This document shows positions 1-11,100 of a stretch of 64,000 nucleotides of DNA, one piece after another; within the stretch, counting starts at the first letter, position 1; each line of letters starts with the position of its first letter. Origin of the DNA: Prasinococcaceae sp. CCMP 1430 (lineage: Eukaryota > Prasinodermophyta > Palmophyllophyceae > Prasinococcales > Prasinococcaceae); NCBI GenBank assembly GCA_013416795.1, contig RQSC01000001.1:160781-224780 (forward strand), read 5' to 3'. The position numbers and the translations under genes are program-made. Under the pieces are notes generated by a model, which had not been told where the DNA came from, made no database searches, and worked only from the letters and a program-made list of their open reading frames with translations.

Positions 1-363
1 GCGGATCGCGGGGGCCTCGTGCGTGCTCGAGCATGCGGTGCGGCGGCGCGGCGACCGCGCGCGTCGTCGCCCCCGCGGCTTGCTCCGCGCGCAGAATGCA
101 TTGTCGCCCCTGCGGCGCGCCGAGCTGGGCGCCGGGCACTGCAGCTGTCGCGCACCGCGGGGCCGCGGCGTCTGTCCCTGCGGGCGCGTGGCGATCGGGC
201 GCCGCGCGCGCCGCCGCCATCGATGCCCCCCCCCTCCTTGCCGCTGCCAGCACGCTCTCTCCCCAGCGTCTCGCTTCCGTTGCTGACGGTCCGCTCCGCC
301 GCGCCTCGTGGGCACCCGCTCCTACGCATCCCCTGCGCGCGCGCTCGCCCCGGTCCCGAGCAG
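1..363. other. Probable RPS13 intron / upstream region
   Basis: No coding sequence that I can support. It precedes a clear 3' splice acceptor at 361-363 and most likely contains intron 1 of RPS13 and possibly its 5' exon. Confidence 0.4.
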
Positions 364-796
364 GAAGGGCATCAGCAAGTCGGCGCGCCCGTACAAGCGC
401 ACGCCGCCGGGCTGGCTCAAGGTGACCGCCCAGGAGGTGACCGACCACATGTGCAAGCTGGCGAAGAAGGGCATGACCCCCTCGCAGATCGGCGTGGTGC
501 TCCGTGACTCGCACGGCATCGCGCAGGTGCGCTCGGTGACCGGCAACAAGATCCTGCGCATCCTCAAGGGCAACGGCCTCGCCCCGGACCTCCCGGAGGA
601 CCTGTACCACCTCATCAAGAAGGCCGTGTCGATCCGCAAGCACCTGGAGCGCAACCGCAAGGACACCGATGCCAAGTTCCACCTCATTCTCGTGGAGTCG
701 CGCATCCACCGCCTCGCGCGCTACTACAAGCAGACGCGCAAGGTCCCGCCGACCTTCAAGTACGAGTCCGCGACCGCCAGTACCCTGGTGGCCTAA
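364..796 (+). CDS. RPS13: 40S ribosomal protein S13 (uS15), 3' exon
   Basis: Small-subunit ribosomal protein that helps organise the central domain of 18S rRNA. The 143 residues encoded here run from [15 protein letters not shown] to the stop and match the eukaryotic uS15 family over the whole length, including [23 protein letters not shown] and the basic C-terminal helices. Family members have only 7-8 residues before KGIS. An acceptor (cccgagCAG) ends at 363 and leaves one base to complete a split codon, so the short first exon (normally MGRMHxxG) should lie upstream. I do not find it between 1 and 360, so it is either left of the window or too short to recognise. The in-frame residues before 364 do not look like uS15. 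Confidence 0.93.
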
Positions 797-939
797 GCGT
801 CGACCACCGCTGCTGCGCTGCCGGTGAGCTTTAATACCTTTCTCACCCCACACCCGCCCACGCGTCCGCCCAGCGCCCTACCGCATGTGCTCCGCACACG
901 TCGCAGGAACCAGAAAGCGGCCGGTCGAGGCGGGTACTG

Positions 940-2799
940 TTACGTCTGCGCGGCGGCGCGCGGCGCCCACAGGCGCGAGAGCTGTCCTCTCAAAAGCGCG
1001 TTCATGCCGCGCGGCGGTTGCGGCTGCGCCTCGGAGTCCTGCTCCCCGCTGTTGTCCCTCGCGCCCCCTGCTCCGGTCGGGGGCGTCGCCTCCGTGGCCG
1101 GCGCGCCTTCTGCGGCCCTCCGCGCTCCCTCGCCCGCCTCCTGTCGGTCGCCGTCTGCGTCGACCGCGTGCGCCTCCGGCGCAACATCCTTCGCCCGCCC
1201 CGCCGCGGGCGCGGGCGACGGCCGCCACTGCTGCTGCTGCTGCAGCGCCTGCAGCGCCTGCTCGGACCTGGTCGGCTTGAGCATCTTCATGAAGCCGCGC
1301 AGCTGCTGCCCCCCCTGGCCGAGCCACAGCCTCGGGCCCTTCACCTCCGCCCCCACGAGGCTCTCGATCTGTACCCTGTAGGCCGCCTTCATATCCACCA
1401 TCTGGTCGGCGAGATCGTCGGCTCGCTCGGTGGCCTCGCCGAGCAGTTCGAGCGCGGTGTCGTGGCGCGCCCGCAGCACCTCGAGGTCGCGACGCGCGGC
1501 GGCCGCGGCAGCCTCAGCGTCGCGCGCCTCCTCCTGCGCCTTGAGCGCCGCCTCCATGGCCGCGTCCGCTGCGCGGCCGGCGGACGCCGCTGTCGCCTCG
1601 AGCACCTGCTGCTGCTGCTGGTCGGCCTGCGCCGCGGGCGCGATCGGCTGTGCGGGCTCCTGCTGCCGCGCCGGCCTCGCGGCGAGCTGCTCGCGCAGGT
1701 CCTGGCAGCGCGCGTCGGCCGCCGCAGCGGCGTCGGTGGCAGCGTCGCGCTCCTCCTTGAGCCGCGCCGCCTTCGTGAGCAGCTCCGCGGCAGCGGTTTT
1801 CGCCTCGTTGGCCTCGCGGCGCGCCGCCGTGCGCTCGGATCGAGCGGCCGCGAGCGCCGCTGCGGCGCGCTCGGCCACGGAGCACGCGTCCTCGAGGCGG
1901 AAGCGCACCGACTCGAGGTCGCGCTCGGCAGCGCCGCGCGCGGCGAGCGCAGTCGACAGCTTCTCGCGTAGCGCGCGCTGGCGCTCGGCGCCCTCGGACG
2001 CCTCGCGCGCGGCGCGGCTGCGCGCCTGGGCGAGCTGCATGCGCAGCGCCTCCGCCTCCATCAGTCCCGGCGCGGCGTCGGTCTGGTGCTCCGCCTGCGT
2101 CTGTCGCAGCGCGCCCTCCGCCGCGCGCGCGCGCTCCTCCGCCGCGCGCACCTCACCGCGTAGCGCCTCATCCGCCGCGCCCCTTCGGGTGTCGGCCGCT
2201 GCCGCCTCGGCCTCGAGCGCCGCGAGCTGGCGCGACAGCGCGTGCTCGCGCGCCTCGGTCTCGCGAAGCGCCGCGGAAAACTTGGAGGCGCGCTCCCGGT
2301 CTGCCTCGGCGGCGGCATCGGCGCGCTCGGCGCGCGCGCGGTGCGACTCGCACTCCTCCTTGAGCGCCGCGAATGCCGCCTGGGCGCCCGTGCCGCTCGC
2401 GCCCCCGCTGCCGCCTCCGCCCCCGCCGCCGCCCTCCGCTCGCGCGATCTTCACATCGAGCTCGAGCTCGGCCACTCGCGTCTTGAGCGCGTCGCATGCG
2501 TCGCGGGCAGCTCGCGCGTCCGCGTTGGCGGCCTCGAGCGCGTCCCCGAGGTCGTCTGCGGCGTCCCTTGCCTCGTCACGCGCGGCACGCGCCGTGTTTG
2601 TCGCCGCCTCGGCCTCCTGCAGCCGCTCGCGGAACTCGTCGCGCAGCGCGGCCAGCTGCTCGCGCGCGGAGCCCTCCCCGTCGCCGTCGGCCCCGCCGCC
2701 GCGCGCGCGCGCGCGCAGCGCCGCGTTCTCCTCGAGCGCGGTCGCGTGCGCCGCCTGCAGCGCGAGAAGTTTTCGCTCGAGCTCGTCGTCGGCCGCCAT
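940..2799 (-). CDS. Coiled-coil protein, function unknown
   Basis: A 619-residue single-exon protein starting MAADDELERKLL. I chose the ATG at 2799 because the upstream in-frame residues are short and unlike the rest. Residues from about 5 to 480 are almost continuous heptad-like A/E/R/L sequence, typical of a long parallel coiled coil, interrupted near residue 145 by a run of glycines. The last about 130 residues (after a QQQQQ tract) are acidic, P/G/A-rich and probably disordered. There is a short conserved-looking segment LWLGQGGQQLRGFMKMLKP at the end of the coil. It resembles golgins, centrosomal or myosin-tail-like proteins in composition only; there is no GRIP or other diagnostic domain I can identify, so no function is assigned. 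Confidence 0.7.
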   Translation of the reverse strand: MAADDELERKLLALQAAHATALEENAALRARARGGGADGDGEGSAREQLAALRDEFRERLQEAEAATNTARAARDEARDAADDLGDALEAANADARAARDACDALKTRVAELELDVKIARAEGGGGGGGGSGGASGTGAQAAFAALKEECESHRARAERADAAAEADRERASKFSAALRETEAREHALSRQLAALEAEAAAADTRRGAADEALRGEVRAAEERARAAEGALRQTQAEHQTDAAPGLMEAEALRMQLAQARSRAAREASEGAERQRALREKLSTALAARGAAERDLESVRFRLEDACSVAERAAAALAAARSERTAARREANEAKTAAAELLTKAARLKEERDAATDAAAAADARCQDLREQLAARPARQQEPAQPIAPAAQADQQQQQVLEATAASAGRAADAAMEAALKAQEEARDAEAAAAAARRDLEVLRARHDTALELLGEATERADDLADQMVDMKAAYRVQIESLVGAEVKGPRLWLGQGGQQLRGFMKMLKPTRSEQALQALQQQQQWRPSPAPAAGRAKDVAPEAHAVDADGDRQEAGEGARRAAEGAPATEATPPTGAGGARDNSGEQDSEAQPQPPRGMNALLRGQLSRLWAPRAAAQT

Positions 2800-3437
2800 C
2801 GCCTCCCCTCGCGACCAGCGGCTCCCACACACACACCGCCACCTGCAGCCCGCACGTTTTTTTCCCCTCGCTCGCTCCCGCTCTGCAACGGCCCGGCGCG
2901 CCCGCGCACCGAGGGTCCGTAGAGGGGAGTGGGCCTGGCGAGGGAAGGCGACGCGGAGGCTGCGCTACGCGATGGCGCACCGGAGGACGGGCGAACACCC
3001 CCCTGCCGCCTCGTCCGCTCCCAGCCCGGCCCCGCAGCGCCGCGCGGCGGCGGGCCGCGCGCGCGCTCTGGCGCCCGGCGCATGCTCGCTGCGCGTCGCA
3101 CTCAAACGTGTGAAAAATGCAATGCCGCGAATACAATGTGACGACCATTCAGGAAGGCGCCAGTGCACGGTGGCATGAGCTTGCGTGGCGTGGCGCTGGC
3201 GGCGGCGGACACGGTGGCAGTCGCCGTAGCGGCAGCGATGGGGGTGGCGGTGGCGACCGCGGCGGCGCAGGTGGCGGCGGTGGCGGCGTCCCGGCGTGCG
3301 GGGCGTGCGACGGCACGGCCAGCAAGCGGTTTATGCGAGCTTCGCACAGCGTGGCGCAGCGCCGCCCCGAATGCGCCTGCCATATACCCTCTCCTTTACA
3401 CGGCGCGCGCAGTGTACACCTCAACGCGAAGGCTATT
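2800..3437. other. Intergenic region, simple GGC-rich repeats
   Basis: Lies between the start of the coiled-coil gene and the 3' end of the SDR gene. It holds the promoter of the former and the terminator of the latter, plus a stretch of imperfect ggcggtggc repeats around 3190-3300. Open frames here are short and compositionally driven; none is supported. Confidence 0.5.
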
Positions 3438-4406
3438 TCAGGCGTCGACAAGGGCCTCGGATGCTTCCCAGACAGCTGCGGCAAGCGCGTCGTCGCGCGA
3501 GAGATCGCTGGGGTCCGCGGGCGCGCAGTCGACGAAGTAGCCGCCGCTCTCGCCCTCGACCTCGTCGGAGGAGGCGAGATATATGTGCGTCAGCGCCCCC
3601 TCCTCAACGGTCTTCGCCCGAGCCATCGTGAACCAGAGCAAAGCGCGCTTGAATGGACGCTCGTACCACGCCACCCCGTCCGTGATGTATCGACCGAGGT
3701 CCGTCGCAACGAGCCCGGGACAGAGGGCGTTGGCCGTCACGTGCGCGCCCTCGGCCTCGAGCCGACGCGCGAGCTCGCGCGTGAACAGTACGTTGGCCGC
3801 TTTCGAGTTGGCGTACGCGCCGAACGGGGTGTACTCCTCCATGGGCTCGCCCAGCTTCGCAGGGTCCAGTTCCTTGCACGATGCGTGGATCGCCGAGGAG
3901 ACCACCACCACGCGCGCTGGCGACTCGGGCGTGCCCGCCGCGCGCAGCGCCGGCAGCAGCTCGCGCACCAGCAGGTGGTGTCCGAGATGATTGACCCCCA
4001 TCTGGGCGTCGAAGCCATCCTTCGTGAGCCGCCCTTGAGGCGTCGCCATGATGCCCGCGTTGTTTACCAGCACGTCCACAGGTGCCGCGCCCACGCGCTG
4101 CGCAAACGCCCGAACGGATGCGAGGTCGCTGAGGTCGAGCTCCTCGACATCGACCGAGACGTTTGTCGCCGCCCCGGCAGCCGCTACGGCGGCCCGCGCC
4201 TCGGCACCCTTGGCGGCGTCTCGGCAGCCCAACACGACGTCGTAGCCGCGCTCCGCCAGCACGACGGCCGTGCGCAGACCCAGACCGCCGCTGCCGCCCG
4301 TGATCACCGCGCGCTTCTTCTGCCCCTCGCCCCCGCTCGCGCTTGCTGCGCCCGCCGCACGCCCGCGCGGCGCCGCTCGTTGCGACCGGCGCGCAAGCGA
4401 TCGCAC
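3438..4406 (-). CDS. Short-chain dehydrogenase/reductase (retinol dehydrogenase/Tic32-like)
   Basis: NAD(P)-dependent oxidoreductase of the classical SDR family. The Rossmann glycine motif TGGSGGLG is at about residues 36-43, the structural NNAG motif near 113, the catalytic serine in VVVSSAIH near 168, and the catalytic YANSK (YxxxK) near 200. The C-terminal region (PGLVATDLGRYI and onward) matches the retinol-dehydrogenase/WWOX/Tic32/protochlorophyllide-reductase-like group; the substrate cannot be told. The sequence before residue 30 is Ala/Arg-rich and could be an organelle leader. Oddity: there is no in-frame ATG upstream of the Rossmann motif, and none anywhere on this strand between the internal GIMATP codon and about 4735. 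The true start must be a non-AUG codon, a distant exon, or hidden by an assembly error. 4406 marks a GTG and is a placeholder. Confidence 0.85.
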   Translation of the reverse strand: MRSLARRSQRAAPRGRAAGAASASGGEGQKKRAVITGGSGGLGLRTAVVLAERGYDVVLGCRDAAKGAEARAAVAAAGAATNVSVDVEELDLSDLASVRAFAQRVGAAPVDVLVNNAGIMATPQGRLTKDGFDAQMGVNHLGHHLLVRELLPALRAAGTPESPARVVVVSSAIHASCKELDPAKLGEPMEEYTPFGAYANSKAANVLFTRELARRLEAEGAHVTANALCPGLVATDLGRYITDGVAWYERPFKRALLWFTMARAKTVEEGALTHIYLASSDEVEGESGGYFVDCAPADPSDLSRDDALAAAVWEASEALVDA

Positions 4407-4439
4407 GATCGCTCGCGCCCGCAGGCGCAGGCGCGCGCG

Positions 4440-6612
4440 ATGCCGTCGCTGCCGGTGTTCGCGTACGGCGGCGCCTCGGTGGACGCCGCGCCGACGGTGA
4501 AGGAGGCGGGCGGGCGTGAGCGACAGCAGCAGCGCCCGCCGCAGCGTCGAGTCGGAGGCGGCGATTCAGGCAGTGGCAGTGGCGGGGACGCAGGCGGCGG
4601 CGGCGCAGAGGCCACCCAGGGGGGCGCGCGGCCCTCCGCGTCGAAGACGGCGCTCGCCGCCGCCGAGGCGCTGCTCGCCGGCGTGCGCTCGGACGACGCG
4701 GTCGCAGAGCTGGTTGGTGCGGTCGACGAGCGCGCATACGCGATGGCAGTGCGCGAACGGGCGCACGAGGGGCGCTGTGGCTGGGCAGCGTGCGAGCAGC
4801 CGCTACCCGAGCTCCCGCGGGACAGGAAGGTGCGCGATCGCGGCCGCCGCCTCCCCACCAACCCCACGCCCCACGCCTGGACGCCGGCGTAGCCGCGTCG
4901 CTCGCTCGCCGTGCCCCGAACCCGCACTGACGTGCGCCGTGCTCGCGCCGCGCGCTGATGTGGTTTGCAGGAGGGAGGCTACCGCGTGAGTCTGCGCGAG
5001 AAGGCCGTGTACCGCAACGAGCGGGCGACGTTTTGCAACGCGCGCTGCGCGCTGGCATCGGCGCGCACGCTGCGCGCGGTGCGCGCGGCCGACGCGCGGC
5101 GCGATCAGATGGATGAGCTCTTCGCCAGCGCAGCCGGCGCGGCGGCGCGCGCGCCAGCGGCGGCCAAAGGTGGCGTGCCTGCTGTGGGTTACGGGAGCGA
5201 CGGTGGCGCACGGAAGCCCCCGAGCGCTTCCAAGCCTAGCAGGGCAAGCCGGGCCTGCGGCGAGGGGGGGAAGGGGGCGGTGCCGCACGCTGCTGGCAGC
5301 GGTGGTGACCGCAGCGGCGGCGAGTCGCCCGTCGCTTCGGGCGTCGTCGAGAAGACGCCCGCGGCAATGTACGCTGAGCGCGCGGCCGCGGCTGAGGAGG
5401 CCGCAATGGCTGCGGGTGCCCGCCTCGGCCGCGGACACCATGGCGCGGTGGAGGGATACGTGCCCCTGAGCGCGGCGGGCGGCAGCGCGGCGTCACACGC
5501 TGTGGCCACTCGGTCCACGCCAAGCGAGCAGGGAGCACAGGCGGAGAAGGACGGGACCGGGGGCGCCGATGCTCCGGACAAGCGGCTGCAGTCGACGCCG
5601 ACGCCGCCGTCGCCGCCGGCACCGCTGTCGCAGCAGCTGCCGCCGCAGCAGCCCAGCGGCTCGGACGCGGATGTCACGGCCGTGGGTGTCGCCACCATCG
5701 AGCTGGAGGAGGACCCCGAGGGCGGCTCACCAACGGCGTTCATGACCATGATGACCGGCGGCGGCGTAGGGGCAGGAGCGGGCGATGCTGACGGTGGCAG
5801 CGACGGGGGTGAATCCGACGAGGACTATGCCTCCGACGACGACGCGCATGGGTCTGTAGGCGGCGCCGCAGGCGACGCTGGCGACGACGACGGCCCCGCG
5901 GGTGCGCGAGCGAAGATGTGGTGGGACCCGGGCACCGCATCCGAGCGTGAGGCGCGGGCGTCACTGGGGCGCGTTGGCTTTACGGCCCTGTGGGTCGCAA
6001 CGCAGGAATGGGCGGCGGGCGGCGGCGGCGACACGGCGCGCGTGGGGCCACTGGCGGTGGCGGGCGAAGAGCTTCCGCCCCCCCGCGCGCGCACGCCTGC
6101 GGGAGCGGAGTTGGCAAAGGCGATGGCAGCTGGCGTGAGGTAGGCTGCGCTGGCGTGCGGTGGGCGCCGCCGCTGTGCCGTGCGTGCTCGACGTGGGGGG
6201 CGCGTAGCAGGAGCGCCGTGCTGACCCGGCGCTTCGCTTTCGTGCGCTTGCGCATTGCAGCCGCGCGCTCCCCCCGCTCCTGGCATCCCTGCGGCTACCA
6301 CAGCCGCGCGCGCAGCTCGAGCAGCGCGTGGGAATGCTGCTAGCCGCACTGAATCACGCGTCCCCGCTGCCAGCCCTCGGCTCGCGCGATTGGTCGCTGG
6401 TGGCGGCGCTGTTGACGCACGCCGTGTGCATTGCTGGCTCTGCCGACGAGCGCGGCAGGGGCGTGCTCGACGCGCTGCACGCCTCCGAGGCGTTCGCGCA
6501 CGCCACCTCGGAGAGCCCGCTTGGCGCGGACGGGCGGTACAGGCTGCTGCTGCAAGAGCTCGTCGGCGACGAGGTGGCCGCCAGCGCGTGCGCTGCAGCC
6601 GGCCAGCCGTAA
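4440..6612 (+). CDS. RPAP2: RPAP2/Rtr1-type RNA polymerase II CTD phosphatase, three exons
   Basis: Predicted atypical phosphatase acting on Ser5-phosphorylated Pol II CTD and involved in Pol II assembly/import. Exons 4440-4829, 4971-6139 and 6261-6612 (636 aa), joined with introns 4830-4970 (GTGCGC...TTGCAG, phase 0) and 6140-6260 (GTAGGC...TTGCAG, phase 2). The zinc finger spans the first junction: CGWAACEQPL in exon 1 and VYRNERATFCNARC in exon 2, i.e. the Cx4C...FCxxxC signature of the Rtr1 family. The middle is a long acidic, G/S/P-rich disordered region with many D/E residues (about 420-500). Exon 3 gives a helical C terminus (LLAALNHASPLPALGSRDW...). The ATG at 4440 gives a plausible MPSLPVFAYGG start. 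The gene runs head-to-head with the SDR gene. Confidence 0.85.
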
Positions 6613-6734
6613 TCTCGGGGCGAGGGGTCAGTGAGCGGGGCACATGCGTGCGATTCGGTTGAGATGCCAGGCACTGCCGTCGCGGCAGTGCGCGTATTAC
6701 AGATTGCATGCGCCCGACCAATGCGTTCTATGGC

Positions 6735-7715
6735 TCATTTAGGCAGCGCCTGCTGAGATCGCTCCGCCCAGGCCCCCGGCCGGAGCGGCGGTTGTCTGTA
6801 CATGGACGCGCCGGCAACGCACACCACCAGCGCGAGGGTCCCCTGCGGCGACGCGTGCCGCGACCACATGAGCAGGTTGAACCCCACCGTCGCCAACTTG
6901 CACGCAACTCCGATGACGGTGAACGTCAGCGCGCTCACGTGCTCTCGCAAGAGAAAGCCCGCGAAAGAAATGCCGCAGCCCACGACGCAGCTGGAAAGCA
7001 CCGGCAGCGCGACCTGCGGATTGAGCAGGGATACGCGGCTCTGTCCGTGGTATGCGCCCCACTCTCCCTGGGACGCCACGAACAGCGCCGCGGGGACAAG
7101 GCTGAGCGTGTTTTGGTAGTAGACGCGCCCCCACGTCGTGAGCTCCGGCCCGCGGCTCACGACGTGCTTGAGCACCAGCTGATCGGCCACCATGAAGGCC
7201 CAGTAGCACGCCGCCCAGAGCCACCTGGCCACGCGCAGCTTCGACTCCGCGCGCGCGTACATGACCGACCCCGCGAGCACCATCCCCAGGCTGAACCACG
7301 TCCGGAGCCCTGGGAGCTCGCGCTGCATGAAGAGCCAGTCGCCCAGGGCGACGGCGAGCGGCAGGGAGCTCCGGACGACGATGATGGTGTCCACGTTGAG
7401 GTCACGCAGCGCCATGAGCGACGTGAAGAGCGTGCCGAAAAACACGAGCACCGCCTTGATGAAGCCGCGCACCTTTTTCCTCTCGAGGCTGTTCACCCGC
7501 AGGTAGCCCAGCTTGCCCAGCACCCACGGCACGCCCGCCGACGCGGCGAGCTGCATGCAGAGCAGCATGTTCGGAAACGGAAACGCCACGACGGCCACTT
7601 TGTTTGAGATGAGCATGGTCGCCGAGCACGCGCAGTAGAACGCGACGGCGGCAACGGCGACGTTTCTGCCCGCAGCCGCGTCGCCGCCCTCGCGCAGCGC
7701 GGCCGCGGCCGCCAT
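6735..7715 (-). CDS. Nucleotide-sugar transporter (GDP-mannose transporter-like, DMT superfamily)
   Basis: Predicted 326-residue polytopic membrane protein of the TPT/NST family, most like Golgi GDP-mannose transporters (Vrg4/GONST). Starting at the ATG at 7715, the protein has about ten hydrophobic segments, the first being VAAVAFYCACSATMLISNK, whose trailing NK is typical of the family. The segment RDLNVDTIIVVRSSLPLAVA fits the conserved fourth/fifth helix, and GVACKLATVGFNLLMW aligns with the region holding the GALNK motif of GDP-mannose carriers, though here the core is GVACK, so substrate specificity is uncertain. The C-terminal tail is short and cytosolic. It converges on RPAP2 with a 122-nt gap. 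Upstream in-frame codons add a low-complexity tail and were excluded. Confidence 0.85.
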   Translation of the reverse strand: MAAAAALREGGDAAAGRNVAVAAVAFYCACSATMLISNKVAVVAFPFPNMLLCMQLAASAGVPWVLGKLGYLRVNSLERKKVRGFIKAVLVFFGTLFTSLMALRDLNVDTIIVVRSSLPLAVALGDWLFMQRELPGLRTWFSLGMVLAGSVMYARAESKLRVARWLWAACYWAFMVADQLVLKHVVSRGPELTTWGRVYYQNTLSLVPAALFVASQGEWGAYHGQSRVSLLNPQVALPVLSSCVVGCGISFAGFLLREHVSALTFTVIGVACKLATVGFNLLMWSRHASPQGTLALVVCVAGASMYRQPPLRPGAWAERSQQALPK

Positions 7716-8195
7716 CTCGCGCGCGCTCTCCTCTGCCCCTCCCCACCTCCCACCGGCGCGCTCCGCCGCGCCGCCGCGGCGCTGTGGCGCCGCGCGCCCG
7801 CAAATATCTGCCAGATCATCAACGATGCATCTTTCCTGTATTAAAAAAAAAAAAAAGACGGGCAACGCTGGAGGGCAACGGATTGAGACGTTTTCTGTGT
7901 TGCCGTTCCTCCCGAAAAAAAAACTTCCGGATTCGGCGGGTTTGCGCGCATGCGGCTGTGGTGCGCGTCGGCGCCGCCTTCCCATGTCGGGGAGGGCAGG
8001 GACTGCGAGAGGGCGAGCGCGCGCGCGCGGGCGGGCTTGCTGGCGGCGCTGGCGCCGTGTGCTGTCTGCTGTGCTGTGTGCGAGGACTCGGCTCGGACTT
8101 GTGTGTTGTGTCGCATGTTACCTGTATAGTTTGGGGGGGAGGCGTTGAGGGCTTCAGCGGGGGGGGATGTCCCATGGGGGCGTGCGAAAGACTCC
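7716..8195. other. Intergenic region with A-tracts
   Basis: Spacer between the transporter start and the Tudor-SN stop, both on the minus strand. It has a 14-A tract at 7843-7856 and a 9-A tract at 7915-7923, so T-tracts on the minus strand, possibly promoter or polyadenylation-related elements. No gene seen. Confidence 0.5.
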
Positions 8196-11100
8196 TCACA
8201 AGTCATCGTCGCTGCCCGCGTCACCGTAGACCCACATGGCGCGACGCGCGCGCTTGGCCTGCTCCTGGTGCTCGAGCAGCGCCTCCTTGACCTTGGGCCG
8301 CCGCCGCAGAGCGCGCTCGTCCACGCGCGCGAGGCCCGCCTGCAGCAGCGCGGCGTTGACGGTCGGCTCCTCGCCCTCGGCAGCCTCCTCCTCCTCCTCG
8401 ATCTCGCCCTCGTCGTCGGCATCCTCCTTAGGCTTGGACGGCGACGCGGCGGCGGCGGCCTCGGAGAGCGTCACGCGCAGCAGCGTGCCGCGACCCTGGC
8501 GCGCGCGGCTCAGCCCGGCGTCGACTGCCCTCTGGCGGTCCTCCACGACGCACTTGAGCTCCTTGCCCATCGTCAAGTCGGCTACGAGCTGCGCGGCCTC
8601 GTGGCCGTAGTCCTCCTCGAGCGAGGGCACCTTGAGCGCGTCCAGCACGGCCGGCTGCGCCAGCGGCGGCACGGACACTGCCGAGGCCGGCAGCGGCGCG
8701 AGGCGCGACGCTGGGAGTTTCTCGGAGTTTCCAAAGTCTATGAAGAAGCACTCGTACGCCGCGGGATCCCCTCCGGCGGCGAGGGCCGCCTTGTCGACGC
8801 GGTCGATCGCCACGCGGTACCACTGATCATCTGCCGTAAAGCGCCCGGCGCAGGTCGCCCCTGCGGCGGGCGCAAAACCCTCCGATGCGGAGAGCTTCGC
8901 GAGGCCCTCCGACACGGCCGCCACGTCGGCGGCGTGTTTGCCGTCGGTCTCGCCACCGGCCGGGCCCTCGAGACGCAGGTAGCACATGCTGCCCGACACG
9001 AGCTCCATCACGTGCGCCTTGTACGCTTGCGGGCCCTTTGTGCGCTCGGTCTCGGCCGCCTTCGCCGCCGCCGCCTCGGCGGCCGACTCGTCGGTCCAAT
9101 TCTCCCACATGCCGAGGCGCTTCTCCTTGGCGGCGGCCTCGAGCCCAGCCAGCACCGGGTCACGGCGCGACTCGGGGCCCACGAGCCGGCAGAGGCCGGC
9201 CTTGACGAGGCCTGCCGACACGCTGCTGCCCGAGCGCGCCTGCCCCGAGGCCGCGGCACCCTTGCTGCTCGCCTGCTGCTTGCTGAGTACCTCGACCGTG
9301 CCCAGGAACGTGCCTGTCTTGTCTGCGCCCTCGACCGAGACAAGCACGTCGCGCTGCATCGCCAACTTGCGAGCGAGCATGAGCGCCTCGTTGCTGCCCT
9401 TTTCGCCCCTGGCCGGCGCGCGCACCCCGGCGAGCGCCACGATGAAGACGCAGCTCTCGCGCTCGCAGCGAACCTTCAGCCTGTGCGCCGAGATCACGTG
9501 ATCCACGACGCACGGCAGCTTGCCCGCGCGCTGCAGGAACGGAAGGAACGAGCGGCTCTGCTGCGAGCCCGCGCTGGACATATCGTTGATGCGCTCCGGC
9601 GCCTGCTCCTTGCTGGACCACACGCCCTTCTTCCCCTTCTTTGCGCGATCCTGCGCCGTGAGCAGCGCCTCATAGTGCGACGAGCGCTCGTCGTCCCCGC
9701 GGTGGTTGATGACCGTCGCAAGGCCGCGCATCACCGCCATCTCGGCGACGTTGGCACCGCCCTGCTGCGCGCCGTTGGAGTCCTCCTTGGCGCCGCCACT
9801 CTTCAGGGTGATGGTGGCGTACGTCATCGTGCGCTCCTCGCTCGCGCTCTCCGTCTTGCCGGGAACGGCCGCATCCTTGTTGCCCCCCACCTTGCGGGTG
9901 TACTCGATGTCCACCTTGACCGGCCCCACGCCGATGAGCCGCGTCCGCAGGAACTCCTTGGCCTCCTTCCCGTGTGGCTGCCCAACGTCGCCCTCCTTGC
10001 GCGGGTTGCCGACGCGCGGCGCGCGGATCGACGCCAGTGCGACGCGCGCCTCGGCCCCAGTGGCAGGGTCGCGGATTGACACCATGTCGCCGCTGACGAC
10101 CTCCGCGACCTCGGCCATGAAGGACCTTCTGCTCCCGAAGGCCCCACCGCCTGCGGCCGCGGCCGCGGCCTGCGGTGGCGCGTACGCCTTCCACAGGCCG
10201 AGGCGGCCGGCCTTGGCGGTACGCTCCGACGAGCGCAGGCGCTCACGCCGCAGCGGCTGCAGCATGGCCGCCGACCACTCGGCGATCTTGCCGAGGCCAG
10301 CGCCCAGCACCTGCTGCGCCAGCCCCGTCGCGTGCTCCTTGCCGCATCCACTGCCAGCTCCCTCGGCAAACAGCAGCGTCGCCAGGAGGTTGTCGTACTT
10401 GTCGACGCCCTCGGGCACGATGGTCACGTCGCGCTGCAGGACGCGCGACTCGACGAAGTGCTTGGCCTCGGGGGCGAGCGGCTCCGGCGCCGTGGCCTCC
10501 CTGCCGCCCTCCTTGGCGCCGTCCTTAGCACCCTCCTCCCCGCCTTCGCCAGAGGTGGCGGGACGCGCCTTGCGCCCCATGGAAGGCGCCTGCACTCCGG
10601 CCAGGTACACCATCTGGCTCTGGAAGCCCGGCAGCAGCGTCACGCGCATGCAGCCAGCGTTGACCACCGACTCGACGATCGCCTTGATGGGCTTCGCGCC
10701 TTCGGGCGCATCGGACCCCGCGCACGCGGCCTTTGCGTCGAACGGGGCCGGCTTGCCGCGCACGGCCTTCTGCTTAGCGGCCTGGTCTTTGGTGTGCATG
10801 CCCACCCCCGCCGCGATCGCCTTCGCCTCGGCGGCGGCCAGCTGGTCGTACATCGGCGACTGGTGGGAGGGCGATGCGGGGTTCGCCGCGCGCACCTTCG
10901 CGAGGCCGCGCTGTACCAGGTGCATGGCGGCACTCTCCTGCCCGACGAACACCGTGCCGAACTCGCGATTGATGGACGGCACCGCATAGTCGACCTTGAA
11001 GGTCACCTCCTTGCCTATGCAGAGCTCGCGCAGGGCCTCGCGGGCCTCCCAGGCGTACGGCTCATCCGACGAGCCACCGTCGCGCCGGCCCTGCGAGCAA

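Noticed and set aside
3102-3383. 93-residue minus-strand frame with ATG start
   Set aside because: Ala/Thr repeats from the GGC-rich tract; no recognisable family.
3604-5211. 535-codon open frame on the minus strand
   Set aside because: It is antisense to SDR and RPAP2, is Arg/Ala/Pro-rich, and matches nothing; GC-rich sequence gives long spurious frames.
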